Shown: positions 11,278-24,100, counted from the first letter of the stretch. The stretch: 64,000 bases of DNA from Hymenolepis diminuta (GCA_900708905.1 CAADRB010000002.1:1959830-2023829), one strand, 5' to 3'. Notes: a model not told the origin generated them from the letters alone. Numbers and translations: made by a program.

Positions 11278-14200
11278 CTGTAACAAAATGAATGACAAAT
11301 AATTAATGACAAATAAATAAATAATTAATTATATAAAACAGTAGGCGGACAAGTTCAGATTAAATAAAAATAATGTTAGAAAATAAAAAGAAAATAAGCG
11401 TCTGCACTAGAAGATTTAAGAAATCAAGTTGCTATTCGTAAAAGGCATACAGGAAGAAACACTATATTAATTCCATTTCAGCTCTGCCATATAAAATCAT
11501 GTAGGCTGTTTAATATTATTCCCAGTTTTTCTGCTTCTCAGTCCCTGGAAGAGAAAATGAATTGAAGTGACAAGATCGACCACCGTAATTAAATAGATGC
11601 TAATAAGCAGCAAGAATCGTAGACAAGAATTTGGTCAACAATTTAGGGACGAATCATGAAATTTCAGCCCCGAGAAGTGAATTACCATTAATCGAATATT
11701 GTAAAATCCTAAACCTAAACTTAAATAAAGTGAAACTCTTTGATATCTTGAATTTGTTCTCAATATTTTTTCGATTTTCTCACCATTATCATTAACCAAT
11801 TTAAGTACCTTTCCAACAATATGAAACTGTAAAACTGTGTCGATCCCTGTGGGTTATAATGTAAAAATAGTATGTATGATAATAATTCATAAAATCTCAG
11901 TACTCACTCAATCAGAGGAGGTGGTTCAGGTAAGGGCTTATGGAATCTATCACAATTTGTTAGCCAATGACTTGTTGTTTTAACTCCACCCTCAAATTCT
12001 ATCGGTCCTCGATATTCAATATGATAACCTCCAATTTCATCCAGAACCTCTTTTATCTGTTGACTGATATGTATTCTGAATGCTGATAAATCAATAAGCC
12101 AATTTTTGTGAGAGAGTTAATTTAGAAGCCTAATAAATCGATTATCAATTTTTTGACATACCAGCACCCGAGGCCTCCATTTTTAGAGCTTGAATGACTG
12201 TGTCGCCAAAGAGACAGTAACGAGGCCTTGCTAAACCCACGACACCAGCTACACATGGACCTAAATTGATTTCAAAAAAATAAAAGAATTACAAACCTAC
12301 GCACTTAAAAGTCATTTTCTATTTTATAATTACAAACTAACCACTATGGAGTCCAAAACGCAGCCTTAGAGGTACATCAGGTAGATGCTTAATAGTAAAA
12401 GTCCCACATGCACTCAGAAGATCTAGAGCTGTCATAGCAACCTCTCCAGCATGTTTTCTACCGTTGCGGACTGGTAATCCGGAGGCGACCATATACGCGT
12501 CCCCAATTGTCTCCACCTTGTACACGTCATAATTGCTTATTGTTTTGTCAAAGAGTGTGTAAAGATCATTCAGCATATCAACCACTTGTAATGGTGTCGA
12601 CATAGATGAGATGGTTGTAAATCCAACAATATCACTGATGAATATTGATACCTCGTCATAGGTCTCTGGTGCGACAGTGATACCCGATTTCAAAGCATCA
12701 GCAACAACCCTATTTAACAGTATATAGTTAGAAGCAATATTTAAATAACTTACGGAGGCAATAAACGATTGATTAGAAGTTCCTTCTTCTTTTTCTCATT
12801 TTCCAACTCCTCCATTCGAGCTTGAACTTGTAGCTCAAGTTTAGTTGAATATGTCTCCATAGTTTTAAACATGTGGTCAACTATGTTGGTTTTTCTTTAA
12901 ATAAATCCGTCATAAATAAAGGGAATTTTCTTACTTTCCCTTCGACAACCTTTTGATCTGTTCATCTAGCTCCTTGAACGTAGGCCTAAGAAAAGGATTT
13001 TCTAACCAGGATCTCTTCAGAATATCCCGATATGCTGACGGAATCCCTTGCTCTAAAATCTAAAACAAACACACAAACGGAGAAGTCATGGTAGCTGCAT
13101 CGAATTGGGGAGTACGTGCAAAAGCCTTAGAGAGAACAGGCCTTTACTTGATTACATCGCAGTATATTGTGTCATTTACGTTTTAGATGGACAAACGGGA
13201 GGTATTTGACGACAGGGAAAAGTCAATTTAACTCAAGTCTCCATGGAAATGGAGTTCATTACTTGGCCAGTCACTGAGTATCTGAATATGATTAGGGAAT
13301 AAAAATTAGGCTCCGTTTTGGTGGCCCCACTTATCAGCTCCTTCGATTCTTCAAAATATTCCGACTTTACTTTTATTTTTCCGTTTATACTATTTTGAAA
13401 AGCGGATGCTCTGCTATAACTGTAAGAATTAAAGTACATTTGTATTCTTTCTAATGATTTACGGATCATCAGTTCTCTCTCTTTCTATGGGGGATACTGT
13501 TTAACAGCACCAGGTATAATTAAATTAAGTTCTCTTACTGTTGGTCGGAAAGGTGGATCTTCTAATTTTATAACTCTTTGGATGATTTCTTCCGGGAAAA
13601 GTGCCTCTGGTCCATAAGGTTTGCACTGGTAGAGGATTTCGTGCATTATAATTGCAAAGGAATAGACATCTCCAGATTTTGTACCATAAAAAGCGGCTTC
13701 ATTATTTCGAAGGAGTTCAGGTGCTGTCCATAACTTCTCTAAGATAAATGTCATACTAAATTGTTTAAAGCACCACGCCTACCTCTAATGTTTTCCGAAG
13801 GACTGTTTCCAGTTAGAGTAAAAATATGTGGAATTCCAAAATCAGTAACTCTCAGTGCCCACCGTCCATTGATAACACAATTGGAAGACTTCAACCTTCC
13901 ATGAACACCAAGATTTGAGTTGTGTAGGTATTCCATCCCCTTCAAAGTCAGTAGTTATTTCATAGACACCAATACTTACTCGAACCAAGTCTGCCAATAA
14001 AGAGAGTTTGAACTCCCAATCGAATTTAATAGTCTTATTATTGATCACGTCCTGTGAAAAATGGCAGAAACTAGGGTAAAAAAGAAGGCGACCTTTACCT
14101 GCAAACAGCCTCGAGAACAATACTCATACATGAGACTAAAGGAAAAAGGGGTCATATAACACCCTATAAAAGGATTAATATTCTCATGTCTGATTTCCCG

Positions 14201-16406
14201 CAGCCCAGCCAGGTATTCAGATAGTTTAGAGCGAAATAAAACATGAGAGATGTTCAGGGACTTTACATACATTGGATCACCCTGTTTAGCAAAGAAAGGA
14301 TAGGATAAGTAAAATTAATTCATACGTTCAACCATGCAATGTTTTCAGTTCGTTTTTCCCTGATTGTTGCCTTCCTGTTCAAAGGTCCGAGGGTAGGTAC
14401 CTTAGGAGTAGTAAAAGCATGAAACAGAGAATGCATATTAAACCGTGACGACATTTCCAGAGAAACTCTAGAACTTTGCATGGGCTAAAAGACCAAAAAG
14501 TTTAAATCAGTAATTAGGTTACACTATTATCCAGCGTTGATAGCGTCTCTTCTTCATAAGCTTTAAACTCTAAATCATCTTGAAGGTATACCAGCTTCTG
14601 ACCGTTGATATGTCTTCTTTTATTCCTTAGCGGCCTAAATGTTCGATTTGCTATAAGGATAAGACGTTTAACTAACCGACATATGAATTGAACACATAAG
14701 TATGCGATAAATGCCACTATACATCCAAAGGTAAATATATGAACAATAACCTGTACCGATTCTGAAACGAGACTATTAGTCAATGCAAAACAATACAAAC
14801 GTACCAAACCCACAGTCAGTAACCAAACAGTAAGTATGTAGTGGTCCTTCACCATCGCCGAGCCATTGCATTTTACCCCTTTCCTGAGGCAATATCAAAG
14901 GATGCCTCAAAATAGCAATCAGCTGAAAAACATCAGCAAATCTGGCACCTGATATATCCGGGCCGTTTATTATTGTAGCATTTGGTTTGATGGTAAAGTA
15001 GAAGAGATCGAATATTCCTCGCCACTCATGTTCCGCTTCAGTTTTGTAGAAAAATGTGATGTTGGGCAATGTTGGGACGTGTAGTTCAGTGAGTTTTCGA
15101 AGCGGTTCAAAAAGCCCCGAATTTGGGTAAATGCTACCTGTTTTCGGATTAATATTAAGATTGACAAGTTGCACTGCTAATGCCGCTGCATGAGCCATAG
15201 ATAAATTGATATCCTTTTATAGATAAATGGGATAAATGTACGTGTATATTTACCTCATTATTAAGTGAAGATTCCGATTCATACACAGTACCCCTAGGTA
15301 AAGCGGTCTGGATTATTAGAGAAAGCCCAGATGCCAGTATTGGGCTACTGGTAGCTAGGAGGGACTTCCAAGCATGCAAAGAATCATACGTATACATATC
15401 CTTAGGATTTGTTTGCATAATTGCAATGCGTCCTTCTAGTATTCGCGAAAAATTCTGAATCGCAAGGAGAAACTTCATTGAGAGTGAAGGTGTTGCGAGA
15501 AGAAGAACAGCTAAATAATGAGTCACAGATCGAGAATGCATATTCAAACGTACCATCCAACCGATTCTGAATAGGTTGGAATAGCTCTGTGAAGTTCATA
15601 CTAGGCCAAATGCTCTGAGTCTTGATAATTTCAAAAACCTGCTGAGTGCGATAGACGTTGAGAGTTACTGAAATAGTATCAAACATCTTGGGAAAATCAT
15701 TTTGATTCGCACCGAATTCATAGAACATGGCAATTCGCTTCCAGCCAGAATTGAGGAGGTAGACCATCAAACCTGTGAGGAAAGTCTTCCGGTGAACAAC
15801 CACAGATGCGCCAGCGATTGGACTGTACACAGTGGTATTTTCACTACCCTCAACTTTATCAACAATAACTGAGGAAAAGCCAAGAACTGGACAAGTATAA
15901 GAGATGTGAAAGAGTTTTTGAACACGGTTTTGTTTTGGTTCTCCAACAACCATCCATTGGTCAACAAATCCGCAATCACCTACTAATGGTGGGCCAAGAA
16001 AGACGCAGAAACAGGTAGTACAGATTGAATCCGCCTAAAACAAATGTGGGAAGAAATTAATGAGAATTTACAATTTTACCTTCGAACTCATTAAAAAGTT
16101 GTATATTTTAACCGCTCTGTTATTATCTTGAACATTACAACCAACTACTTGTTTAGGATCCAGCGTGAACGAGAATGGAATTGAACCTTCCTTTCTTAAA
16201 ACTGATTGTGCGAATGCTACAGCCTTAATAATGCTTTGAGTATTGTTAAATATTTGCGATTCAAATATGCAGACATCGTCAGATGTTAAGTAGTAGACTT
16301 TCAAAAGAACTGGCGGATCGATTTGCTGAGTAGAAGGTAGTGATGTGAAACCTGATATTAAAAATATGGCCACAGTCAGAGAGATTAACAGCGACAGTTT
16401 GAACAT
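11263..16406 (-). CDS. Receptor guanylyl cyclase GC2, tandem paralogue of GC1, 16 exons plus unresolved tail
   Basis: Same architecture as GC1. Exons: 16406-16080, 16034-15554, 15510-15254, 15213-14805, 14761-14523, 14484-14326, 14281-14099, 14051-13980, 13939-13783, 13738-13539, 13059-12935, 12894-12754, 12709-12342, 12260-12162, 12082-11908, 11277-11263. Most are identical in length and phase to their GC1 counterparts. The ATG at 16406 opens a signal peptide ([19 protein letters not shown]). The membrane span ([19 protein letters not shown]) and the basic juxtamembrane segment share one exon, where GC1 has two. The kinase-homology domain has MYVKSL at the Lys position, [10 protein letters not shown] and DFG. 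The cyclase domain has [21 protein letters not shown] and [17 protein letters not shown]: both metal Asp and the guanine-selecting Glu and Cys remain, but catalytic Asn is Ile and catalytic Arg is Lys. Cyclase activity may be weak, absent or partner-dependent (inference). Confidence 0.93.
11500..11700 (-). repeat. Dispersed repeat family A, copy 2
   Basis: Inverted copy in the GC2 intron before the micro-exon. Read on the minus strand it carries the family signature GGTCGATCTTGTCACTTCAA followed by TTCATTTTCTCTTCCAGGG. It is diverged and has no open frame. Confidence 0.5.
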
Positions 16407-18214
16407 TGTGTTCAGTAGAAAAAATTTATTTAAATGGGAGTTAATATTGCAAGACTTAAAAAGGAAAAATTTCAGACGCAACTCTTCTTATTGGTTTAGA
16501 AGAAATTGAAAAAGGAAAAGGGAAAGATCGCATTTTAAGCTGGTGTTTTTAACACTTTTCCCTTAGTTATAGCACTTAAGGCGTTAAAACACCGCTTTGA
16601 TGAGCAGTCTGTCCAAATGTTAAATTTTACTGAACAAATAACACTAGAGACCTTTTCACTCTGACGATATTTAAAAAGCTAAATTCGAAGCAAATTTTTC
16701 AGTTATCATATTTATCAAATAAGGATTTAAAAGCAACTTTAATTCTATAACTGAGAACACTCACTTCAGTGATTCCTATCTGAGCATGATTAGACTTTAA
16801 ATTTTCCCACTGACTCTTACCCGATTAGAACAAGATTCAAGGTTAGAGATTGAGGAATAGGAGGCGCTTAATTATCTAGGTACTGTAGTATATTTGTTAG
16901 TGAAATCTAAACAACAGATTCTAAGGATATGGTTTGTTCAAAGGCTGCGCTAGTGACCTATCACCATTGATGAGACTGCAACGAAATGCTTTATTTCCGT
17001 TAATTCTACTTGCCAGTTTAGTGTAGGCCACCATACACGTTGCTACATAGGAATTGGAAGTAGGCAACCTCGACAGCCCCATAGGGAAACGCTTGACAAC
17101 ATACAGACTACCATGGGCGTATGATGAGGAGCTAGGACCTGGTATATTCCCTATCCCAATTGTGGCAAGATGGTTGCTTCCTCTCATTCCTGAACCCTTT
17201 CATGTTTCTTGGTTTAGCTTTCTTACACGTATCTTTATTACCTTTCATTTTATCATGTCTTCTCTTTAAAAAGTCCTATAATGAATTCTTACCTATACCA
17301 CTCTTATTGCCGTTCCTCGCTTACACCGAATTTACATTAATTAACCGGTAGGACTGAACGAGTCAGCTTAGTATGTGACACTCGGTGCTGACGCTCAAGT
17401 GCAGTGTGTTTAAACACACCTCTCTGCCTCTGAATCCCCTGAACCCATTGGTTCCCATTGCGAAATTTTCTCTTTCCCCCCTTCCAACTGGTCAACCATT
17501 CGCGGTCTCAGTTACAATATATGTATAAATCATAGAGCGATTTCTGGGGCTGCCAGTGAAGGGGGTATGTGTTAGATCTTAGCCTTCATGTTTTGAGTTA
17601 TTCTAATTTCACTTATTAATAAAAGAGCAGAGAACGAATATGAAATCTTTTAGCCTACTGTAATGTCATGACAAGTACTGACATCGGTTAGGGTGGGTCG
17701 GACATTATTCACAAAATGGCTAATCAGACGACGATCCACTGATGGGTCTACTAGATCATAATTGGATCTCGTGTATTCTACGCGCATTTTAGAAAAATGG
17801 TTACGGAAGTGCGATCATCATATTAGCTGATTTTGTGACAAATTTACTAAAGCATTTTTAACAGGTCATACATTTTCCCATAAGAATAAAGGACTCTGCT
17901 ATCCCACGATAAATCATCTTACGAAATTTGGTCTTCTTAAGGCTAACAAGTAAACAACCACTTCTTCCAAGTGTTTGATATGAGTTAGAGATCGGTGACC
18001 ATGAGAGGAAGAGTGAGAAAAGCAGATGAATACTGAAGAACTAGACTTAATGAAATAATTTGAAATCTATTAAGCATCACTGCCATTCTCATTCTCAGAT
18101 AAAGGTGCCGGTTAAGATTACTACGCTACTTGATTGGCTTGACCTTTTTCAATTTATGTACAGAAGTGGCCAAGAGAAAGACGTATATGTTGAATTGAAT
18201 TGAATTTAAAATTA
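16407..18214. other. Region upstream of GC2, no convincing gene
   Basis: It must contain the GC2 promoter. Around 16.9-17.5 kb the sequence is less AT-rich than its surroundings and has overlapping short open frames on both strands, including an 88-codon minus frame at 16921-17187 with no recognisable domain. A perfect 16-nt palindrome, GTGTGTTTAAACACAC, lies at 17404-17419. Part of this stretch loosely resembles 28.3 kb, so it may be an old repeat. Confidence 0.4.
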
Positions 18215-18600
18215 TTATTTAGGTGGCGGGTGGTGGTGGTCACGGGTTCGATTCCCATCGGGACACGCATAGTGAATGGAATGGTCTACCGCACTGGTTA
18301 TGCATGGCAAATATGGAAGGTAGCAGAATTCGGGCATCTCACTAAGGAGGCTCCATGATGCCACCCTTTACTCAAGATGAATGTTGGAAAATGCTTGGAG
18401 CTGAAATTAAAATTAATATGTTTGCGGTGCAGATGTTAACATTCTCGTCAGCGAAATCATGTCAATCACACTTGTTAAGTCTGCCAAATGGAAACAAAGG
18501 AATTTGAGCTTTTCTCAAGTAAGACTCCATGATGCAACCCTTTTACCCAAGGCGATTGTCGGAAAACGTCTTCCTAAATAGACTAGGGGGATTTGATAAA
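18215..18600 (+). repeat. tRNA-derived SINE-like element, copy 1
   Basis: GGTTCGATTCCCATC (from about 18245) fits a tRNA B-box/T-arm consensus (GGTTCRANYCC). It is followed by a body containing ATGGTCTACCGCACTGGTTATG. The body is shared with the element at 46.95-47.23 kb (ATGGCTGACCGCACTGATTATG). The A-box region here is eroded. Its 3' part (AGGCTCCATGATGCCACCC and a TTGGAAAATG block) recurs within this copy and at 23.1-23.2 and 28.5 kb. Confidence 0.55.
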
Positions 18601-18776
18601 CTATTTCGTATATTGTCGATCCTATTTAATCTAAATTCCACCTAACGTAAAATTTAAGTTAAACTGCCATGCCTATTGCTTGTATGCAATCCAAATGAAA
18701 GCAAAATGTAAAAGAGTAAGATCTGGTTATATTAATTGCGAAATAAAATAATTTACATCTACTATTAAATTAAAGT

Positions 18777-20233
18777 TCATTTGTCGCATTTTGGAGATGG
18801 TTCTTCTCCAAGATCCTTTTTCTTCAAGTACAGACCATAGGACGGATAGTAATGGGAGCAGACCTCCAAATTTCTCGAAAGTTCACCTATTGTCTTGCCA
18901 AACTCAAATTCTTGACCTGTAAAATAATAAAGCAAAATAGAGATGGTGAGTCAAATTATGCAAAAAACCGGGCGAGAATTAAAGAAAAACAATACGTAGA
19001 AAACCGACACTACTCGTAATTGATCAGTCATATTCAGAGACGGTTTCAAAAAAACCTAGCTATACTGCAATAGTACATTCGAGACTAATGGATAATATTG
19101 TCATATTTTATAGAACCTGCCCATTTTGACACAGGTTTGCTTTGACTGTTTCGAGTCCATGCCTATTTGTCAGTTAGTGATTTGTTCATTGGTTGTTCAT
19201 CTTAAAATCGTACAATAACTCACAGGATAAAATCAGTCATCGCCTCAAGGCCTAGTTCATTCCATCTGGTCTTCCCAGTCCCCACTATCCTCCCTTAGTA
19301 CTGACGTCCTTCCTTTCTTACTCCCTCCCATTCATTTTTCAACTGTCAAATACACACATGTCCAACCAAACTGCTAGCCTTCTCACTCGTTAAAGGCCAT
19401 TGTTTCCCATTAGCCTTAGGAAGATCATCAGTTCTAGGGACTACCTAGCCTAGCTTGGACAGGCTCTTAAAGCACTCTTACTTGGGATTAGAGCTACTTT
19501 ATCTCCTTTTATGTTGGCAAAATTTCTTTGTAGAAAATTATTAATACGTGATGTTTTAGTAATCTCACCATGTATATGACCAGTGTAGTGAGGTATCATT
19601 CCAGTTTTACGATAAATCCGAGAGCCGCAAGCGTCTTCATTAATACCATTGTCTTGATCTCTGAATTCTTCCGATTTACTTAAAAAAATACACGGTACGT
19701 TTAACGACTTTGAACTCATGGAAAGGAAAATTTAGTTAAAATAATACTAGTTTACATTGAAGATGGATCCACCGGCATTTTAAGCCTTGCAAAATGATTC
19801 AAATTTTCAGTGCGGAAAGTAGTTAGGCTTTTTTTGGCTCCATCATGGAATGTGTGACCACAGGCCAGATTTGCAGCCACTGCTTTCGGAATATAACCTG
19901 CATAGCCAGAAATAGGTGGATCAAGCGGACCCTTGATAACATAATTAATACTTTTTCTCCGTAAATAATCATCGCACCAGTCCTTCATATGTTCTCTAAC
20001 ACTGCAGCAGTCAGCAGTTTGTCGGAGGTGAGGAAATATGGTCGTTTCTAAGTTGAGCTTGGATAGCTCTGATTCATATTTTTCGCAATCAGAATTTAGC
20101 TCTTCAATGCATTCTTTAGCCAAATTACTGTAAGTTCCGCCATATTTATTGATCATTTTGGGGATGTAACCTAAAATTCATAAATATAGAAATAAACATT
20201 ACCAGAATAGCCCGGAATTGGCTTAAATGACAT
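18777..20233 (-). CDS. CIMIP2/FAM166-like ciliary microtubule inner protein
   Basis: Four exons, 20233-20203, 20170-19756, 19714-19482 and 18916-18777, give about 272 residues ending in TGA at 18779-18777. Introns 1 and 2 are 33 and 41 nt; intron 3 (565 nt) contains a repeat. The protein starts MSFKPIPGYSGYIPKM. It has a second motif SGYAGYIPKAV (about 106-116) and a third PHYTGHIHGE (after 180), each followed by a C/F-G-x-T-F/I element (CGHTF, FGKTI). This G-Y-x-G-x-I-P pattern with F-G-x-T-F is typical of FAM166/CIMIP2 proteins, which line the inside of ciliary and flagellar doublet microtubules. In flatworms a role in sperm, flame-cell or sensory cilia is plausible. It is divergent from the TBC gene upstream. 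Alternative ending: reading through the second donor gives TAA after Ser-Ser-Met, but the spliced model extends the family pattern. The exact orthologue is unclear. Confidence 0.75.
19240..19445 (+). repeat. Dispersed repeat family C, copy 2
   Basis: Lies in the third intron of the CIMIP2-like gene. It matches the 10.5-kb copy in block order: CT-rich tract, GTCAAATACACACATGTCCAAC, then ATTAGCCTTAGGAAGATCAT. No long open frame. Confidence 0.5.
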
Positions 20234-21188
20234 AATGTCGCATGAATTCCGCTTAGGATAACTAGCTTTTATGCTAGGAATCATTTGAAATTCATTGCCA
20301 ATCATTGTCTTTAGACATATGCGCACATATATATGTATCTATTAGAAATGGCTCTCCTACCTTTGGATGACAGAATGATTTATCAAGGTTTATATTACAT
20401 TGCTGAATGCATTCTCTATTTCTAAATTAGCTAATTATATATACTTATTAATAATTAAACTCTTTATTTTGTTTCATAGGTTGTCCAGGACAACTTTTCC
20501 AGTCTGTCATCTTGATGTGTCCTTGATATTTATAACCAGAGCTAAATGAATGTATGAAATTATCGTGACATTATTAAGACGTTTCATGTCTCGAGACCAT
20601 GTCAAAATATTTTAAATAACCTTTGAATTAAAGTTTTATATAAACCAACGAAAAGCACAAAATTAATGGTTAAAAAAATTCTAAAATATGTCGCAAAACC
20701 AGACTTTCAAATTTTTCGAGTATGCAAATTGATAAGTGCAACTCTGAAGAATTTATTATTTTCTTATTTGATCTTTTAAATTATTCCTTAACTATGTGGG
20801 ATTCAAAATAATTAAACCAAAGTGTTAGGTTTTAAAAATTATATTCTTATATATTAAATGAATTTTAAAATGACCTAATAGGCACTGAAGATTATATAAT
20901 TAATAATATAGTCCCATTTATAGAGCAATGATACATGAAGGATATCTTTTTTTGAAAATTTTTCCATGTTTTGACCTTCTAAATTTTCGGCAAGTGCTGA
21001 TGAAAGCAGAAAAATATGAACCAGTTATAAATTTTATTGAAAAATTTATTACGACAATGATACACAAAAAGCAAATTATAAGTACTTACCTGGTGAACAT
21101 TTTATGTTTTTTATCCCGATTGATTTATGCACTTCTGTCCTTGAAAGGATATTTAAAGCTTCCAGTCAATGCTGTCGTCTTCTTTATT
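20234..21188. promoter_or_regulatory. Divergent intergenic region, probable shared promoter
   Basis: About 955 bp separate the start codons of the CIMIP2-like gene (minus) and the TBC gene (plus). The stretch is very AT-rich with no clear TATA or initiator element. An open frame (20928-21215) runs in frame into the proposed TBC start, so the TBC protein could begin further upstream. It has no recognisable domain. Confidence 0.4.
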
Positions 21189-24100
21189 ATGGATGATATG
21201 GTAAGGTTTTCCTAGATTCTTGTCGATTGTTTCTATTGAAAAAAATAGACATTTAATTTTATTTAAACTAATTAAAACGGGCTAATGATATTACATTGCC
21301 ACGATTAATTTTTTTGTTGTGAGAGTTTTACTTATACTATTTTTCATTACTTCAACTATTAATGACATTTCTTCTGCATTTTTACTTCTTCAATCGTTCC
21401 ACCTACTATTACCTTTGCTGATTTCCGAATTTACATGATAAATTAATATCTTAATTTTGTTAAATTCTTTTCTGTTTATTTACATAATCCTATTAATAGC
21501 GACGATATTCACCTTCTATTCAAATTTAGATTAAAACATATGGATTTGAAACACCTGACTACGTTTCCAAGGAAGATTTTGAAAATTTTAAAAAGTCATA
21601 TGAAGTGGTTCTCGAAAGGCGATGTGCACGTTGGCAATCTGTGATTGATCAGGGCAATTTGACTCGCAGTTACCTCCGTAGGTGATTTTCGTGTTTATTT
21701 TTGGATATCTAGTTAAACGCTTCTGTCGAAAGGGAATTCCCGCTCAGTTTCGTCCTCATGTTTGGATGACCCTTTCGGGAGCTTACGAAATGATTAAACA
21801 GCATCCACATGTCTATGAAACCGCTTCGACTTCCCAGCCGCCGAAAAAGGTTCTCACAACTATCATGGCTGGTAAGGGATTTGTTTGCTCCTTTAAGACG
21901 ATTCTTCTTAGATATCCCCAGAACATTTCCAGAGAACGCTCACTTTTCCCAAGCTCAGAGCAAGGGTGATCTTCTGCCTGTTCTACAGCGTATTCTCATT
22001 GCTTTTGCAGTCACTTTCCCCAAAATTGGGTATTGCCAGGTGGGTTCTTTTGTTACTTTTTTCCACACTTTCCTTTCACTGTGCTAGGTCATACAACCTG
22101 TGCACACTTGATAAGGGTATAGTGCTTCAAGTTCATACATAGGGCATGTACTTGATAATAGCATAAGTTCATAAAATACGTCCTTAAACCTATATTTTGT
22201 GAAACAGGGGAAGAGAATTAGTTTAAAATATTTACCTTGTAATGAGATAGGGCATGTAGTTGATTCCTCTTAAGAGGTCCGTTGAGGTGAATTGTTTCGC
22301 TCTCATGAGTAATTCATGTTGTCACTTCAGTCCAGATCATTTCAGGTAGATCGATTGATCCTGTCGTTCATCGGTGGTCAACCGATCGTTTACTCTATCT
22401 TGCCATACAGACATTTACCGCTACATCATCAGCGCGTTAAGACTCAACTAGTCCTTTGGGGACGCTTTATTAGAGGATATCTTGTAGACTTCTACCAATT
22501 ATCAACAGTTGTAGACCATGTCAATGAAAGGTCTCCTTTTAAAGCTCTTCTTGCACTAATCAGTTCCCTGAATGCACCTAATGAAAGACTAGATTATACA
22601 GGACTCTTAAGGAGGACCTATGAGTTGAGTCACTAACAAAGTCATTCAAATTGACCAATTTTCATCCCATAACAAGACAGAAGGATGTGGAATTAAAAGG
22701 AAAATAGTAATAAGGAGGGCAGGAACGAGAAGAAATGATAAGTTTAATTAATATTTACAGCTTTAAGCCTGAATAGACACTTAAATCAAAAGGGAAGGGA
22801 AGGTCAGATCAAATTATGTGGATTACATTTAGAAGGATGACATCAAAATTGGGTTATATAAATAGAAATTGTGGTAAATAGGACTCCCAAAGGGACAAAA
22901 TTGGTGTTGTTATCGCAGTAAATATTCTTACTCTCTATAGGTGTCTTCAAGGTATCAGCTTACTAAGAAATTCAGACGCCACCTATTCGAGTTCAAAGAT
23001 TGCGGTGGGTTATTACAGTAAGATAATGATTAGATCGATGCAAAGATAACCTGGCAGAGACACAAGTTCAATAGTAGTTCCAAGAGTTTTATAAACTCCA
23101 GTGAGCGGAATATCCAATGGTTAAGTTGGACTAATAAAGGGGGCTTGCCAGAATTTGCGTTGCTTACCAGAAAGACCCTATGTTTTCCAATGATTGTTGG
23201 AAAATGTTTTCTAAACTGACTTGAGAGTAAGGTGAATTATTACATATAGTAAAAATATTAATTACTATTTATTTTTAATGAATAAATAAATCGAGCGAGT
23301 GAGTCATTTCTCAATATATATATATATGTATATATATAGTGGTGGTAATTGCAGTTGGGAGACTTAATAATCTTGATTTGAGCACAAAAGGACTTCATGC
23401 CAAATGTCGTTTTCATGAACTGCACAGTAGGTTTGTGTTTGACGCGATGCGCACGCACGTGTCGATTCTTGTAAACATAGTTCACTTTTAAGAGGGTGTG
23501 TGGGAAACGTGTTTGTTAGCGTGAATATAGCTTATTATGATTCCACAACTCTTAATCACTCCCTTTAACCTTTCTATTTATGGTAGTTGATTATCTTACC
23601 ATGTCAACGAAGGGTAAGGAAAAAGATTCACATACGCATCAAGAGGTTGCTAATATTCATTTCCACGAAAAGCCCCATTGATACTGTTAGAAAACGTGCT
23701 CTGAGATGAAAATCAGGGAGTTGTTATTTATTATTTACTTAATATGTAGTTTATTTTATGCTAAATACGATGCATCCTACCGCTCAACTAATGCTGATAT
23801 GCACGTATTTTAAATGCCCGAAACAATTATAACAGAACAGATTCTTGTTGTAAATCATTACCTACTTTCTTGGCATTCTTTCTTTTGGTTGTTAAAAATG
23901 GTCTTCAATGAACTGATGTGCCTTAGTGAGAACTGGGATTATCATCTTATTGCCGCTATCCCAACTGATAGCCTTGGTTTCAGCGACTTATCCAGGCCTG
24001 AGAAATGAATTCACTTACAGTCTTCATATTTAGCTTCGGATTATGGAATCTACTGATTGCCTTGTTAATCAAGAAATGCATCAGTGGCGACATTGTACTC

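Noticed and set aside
16921..17187. 88-codon minus frame
   Set aside because: No domain or splice context and it overlaps plus-strand frames in a less AT-rich patch; probably an old repeat.
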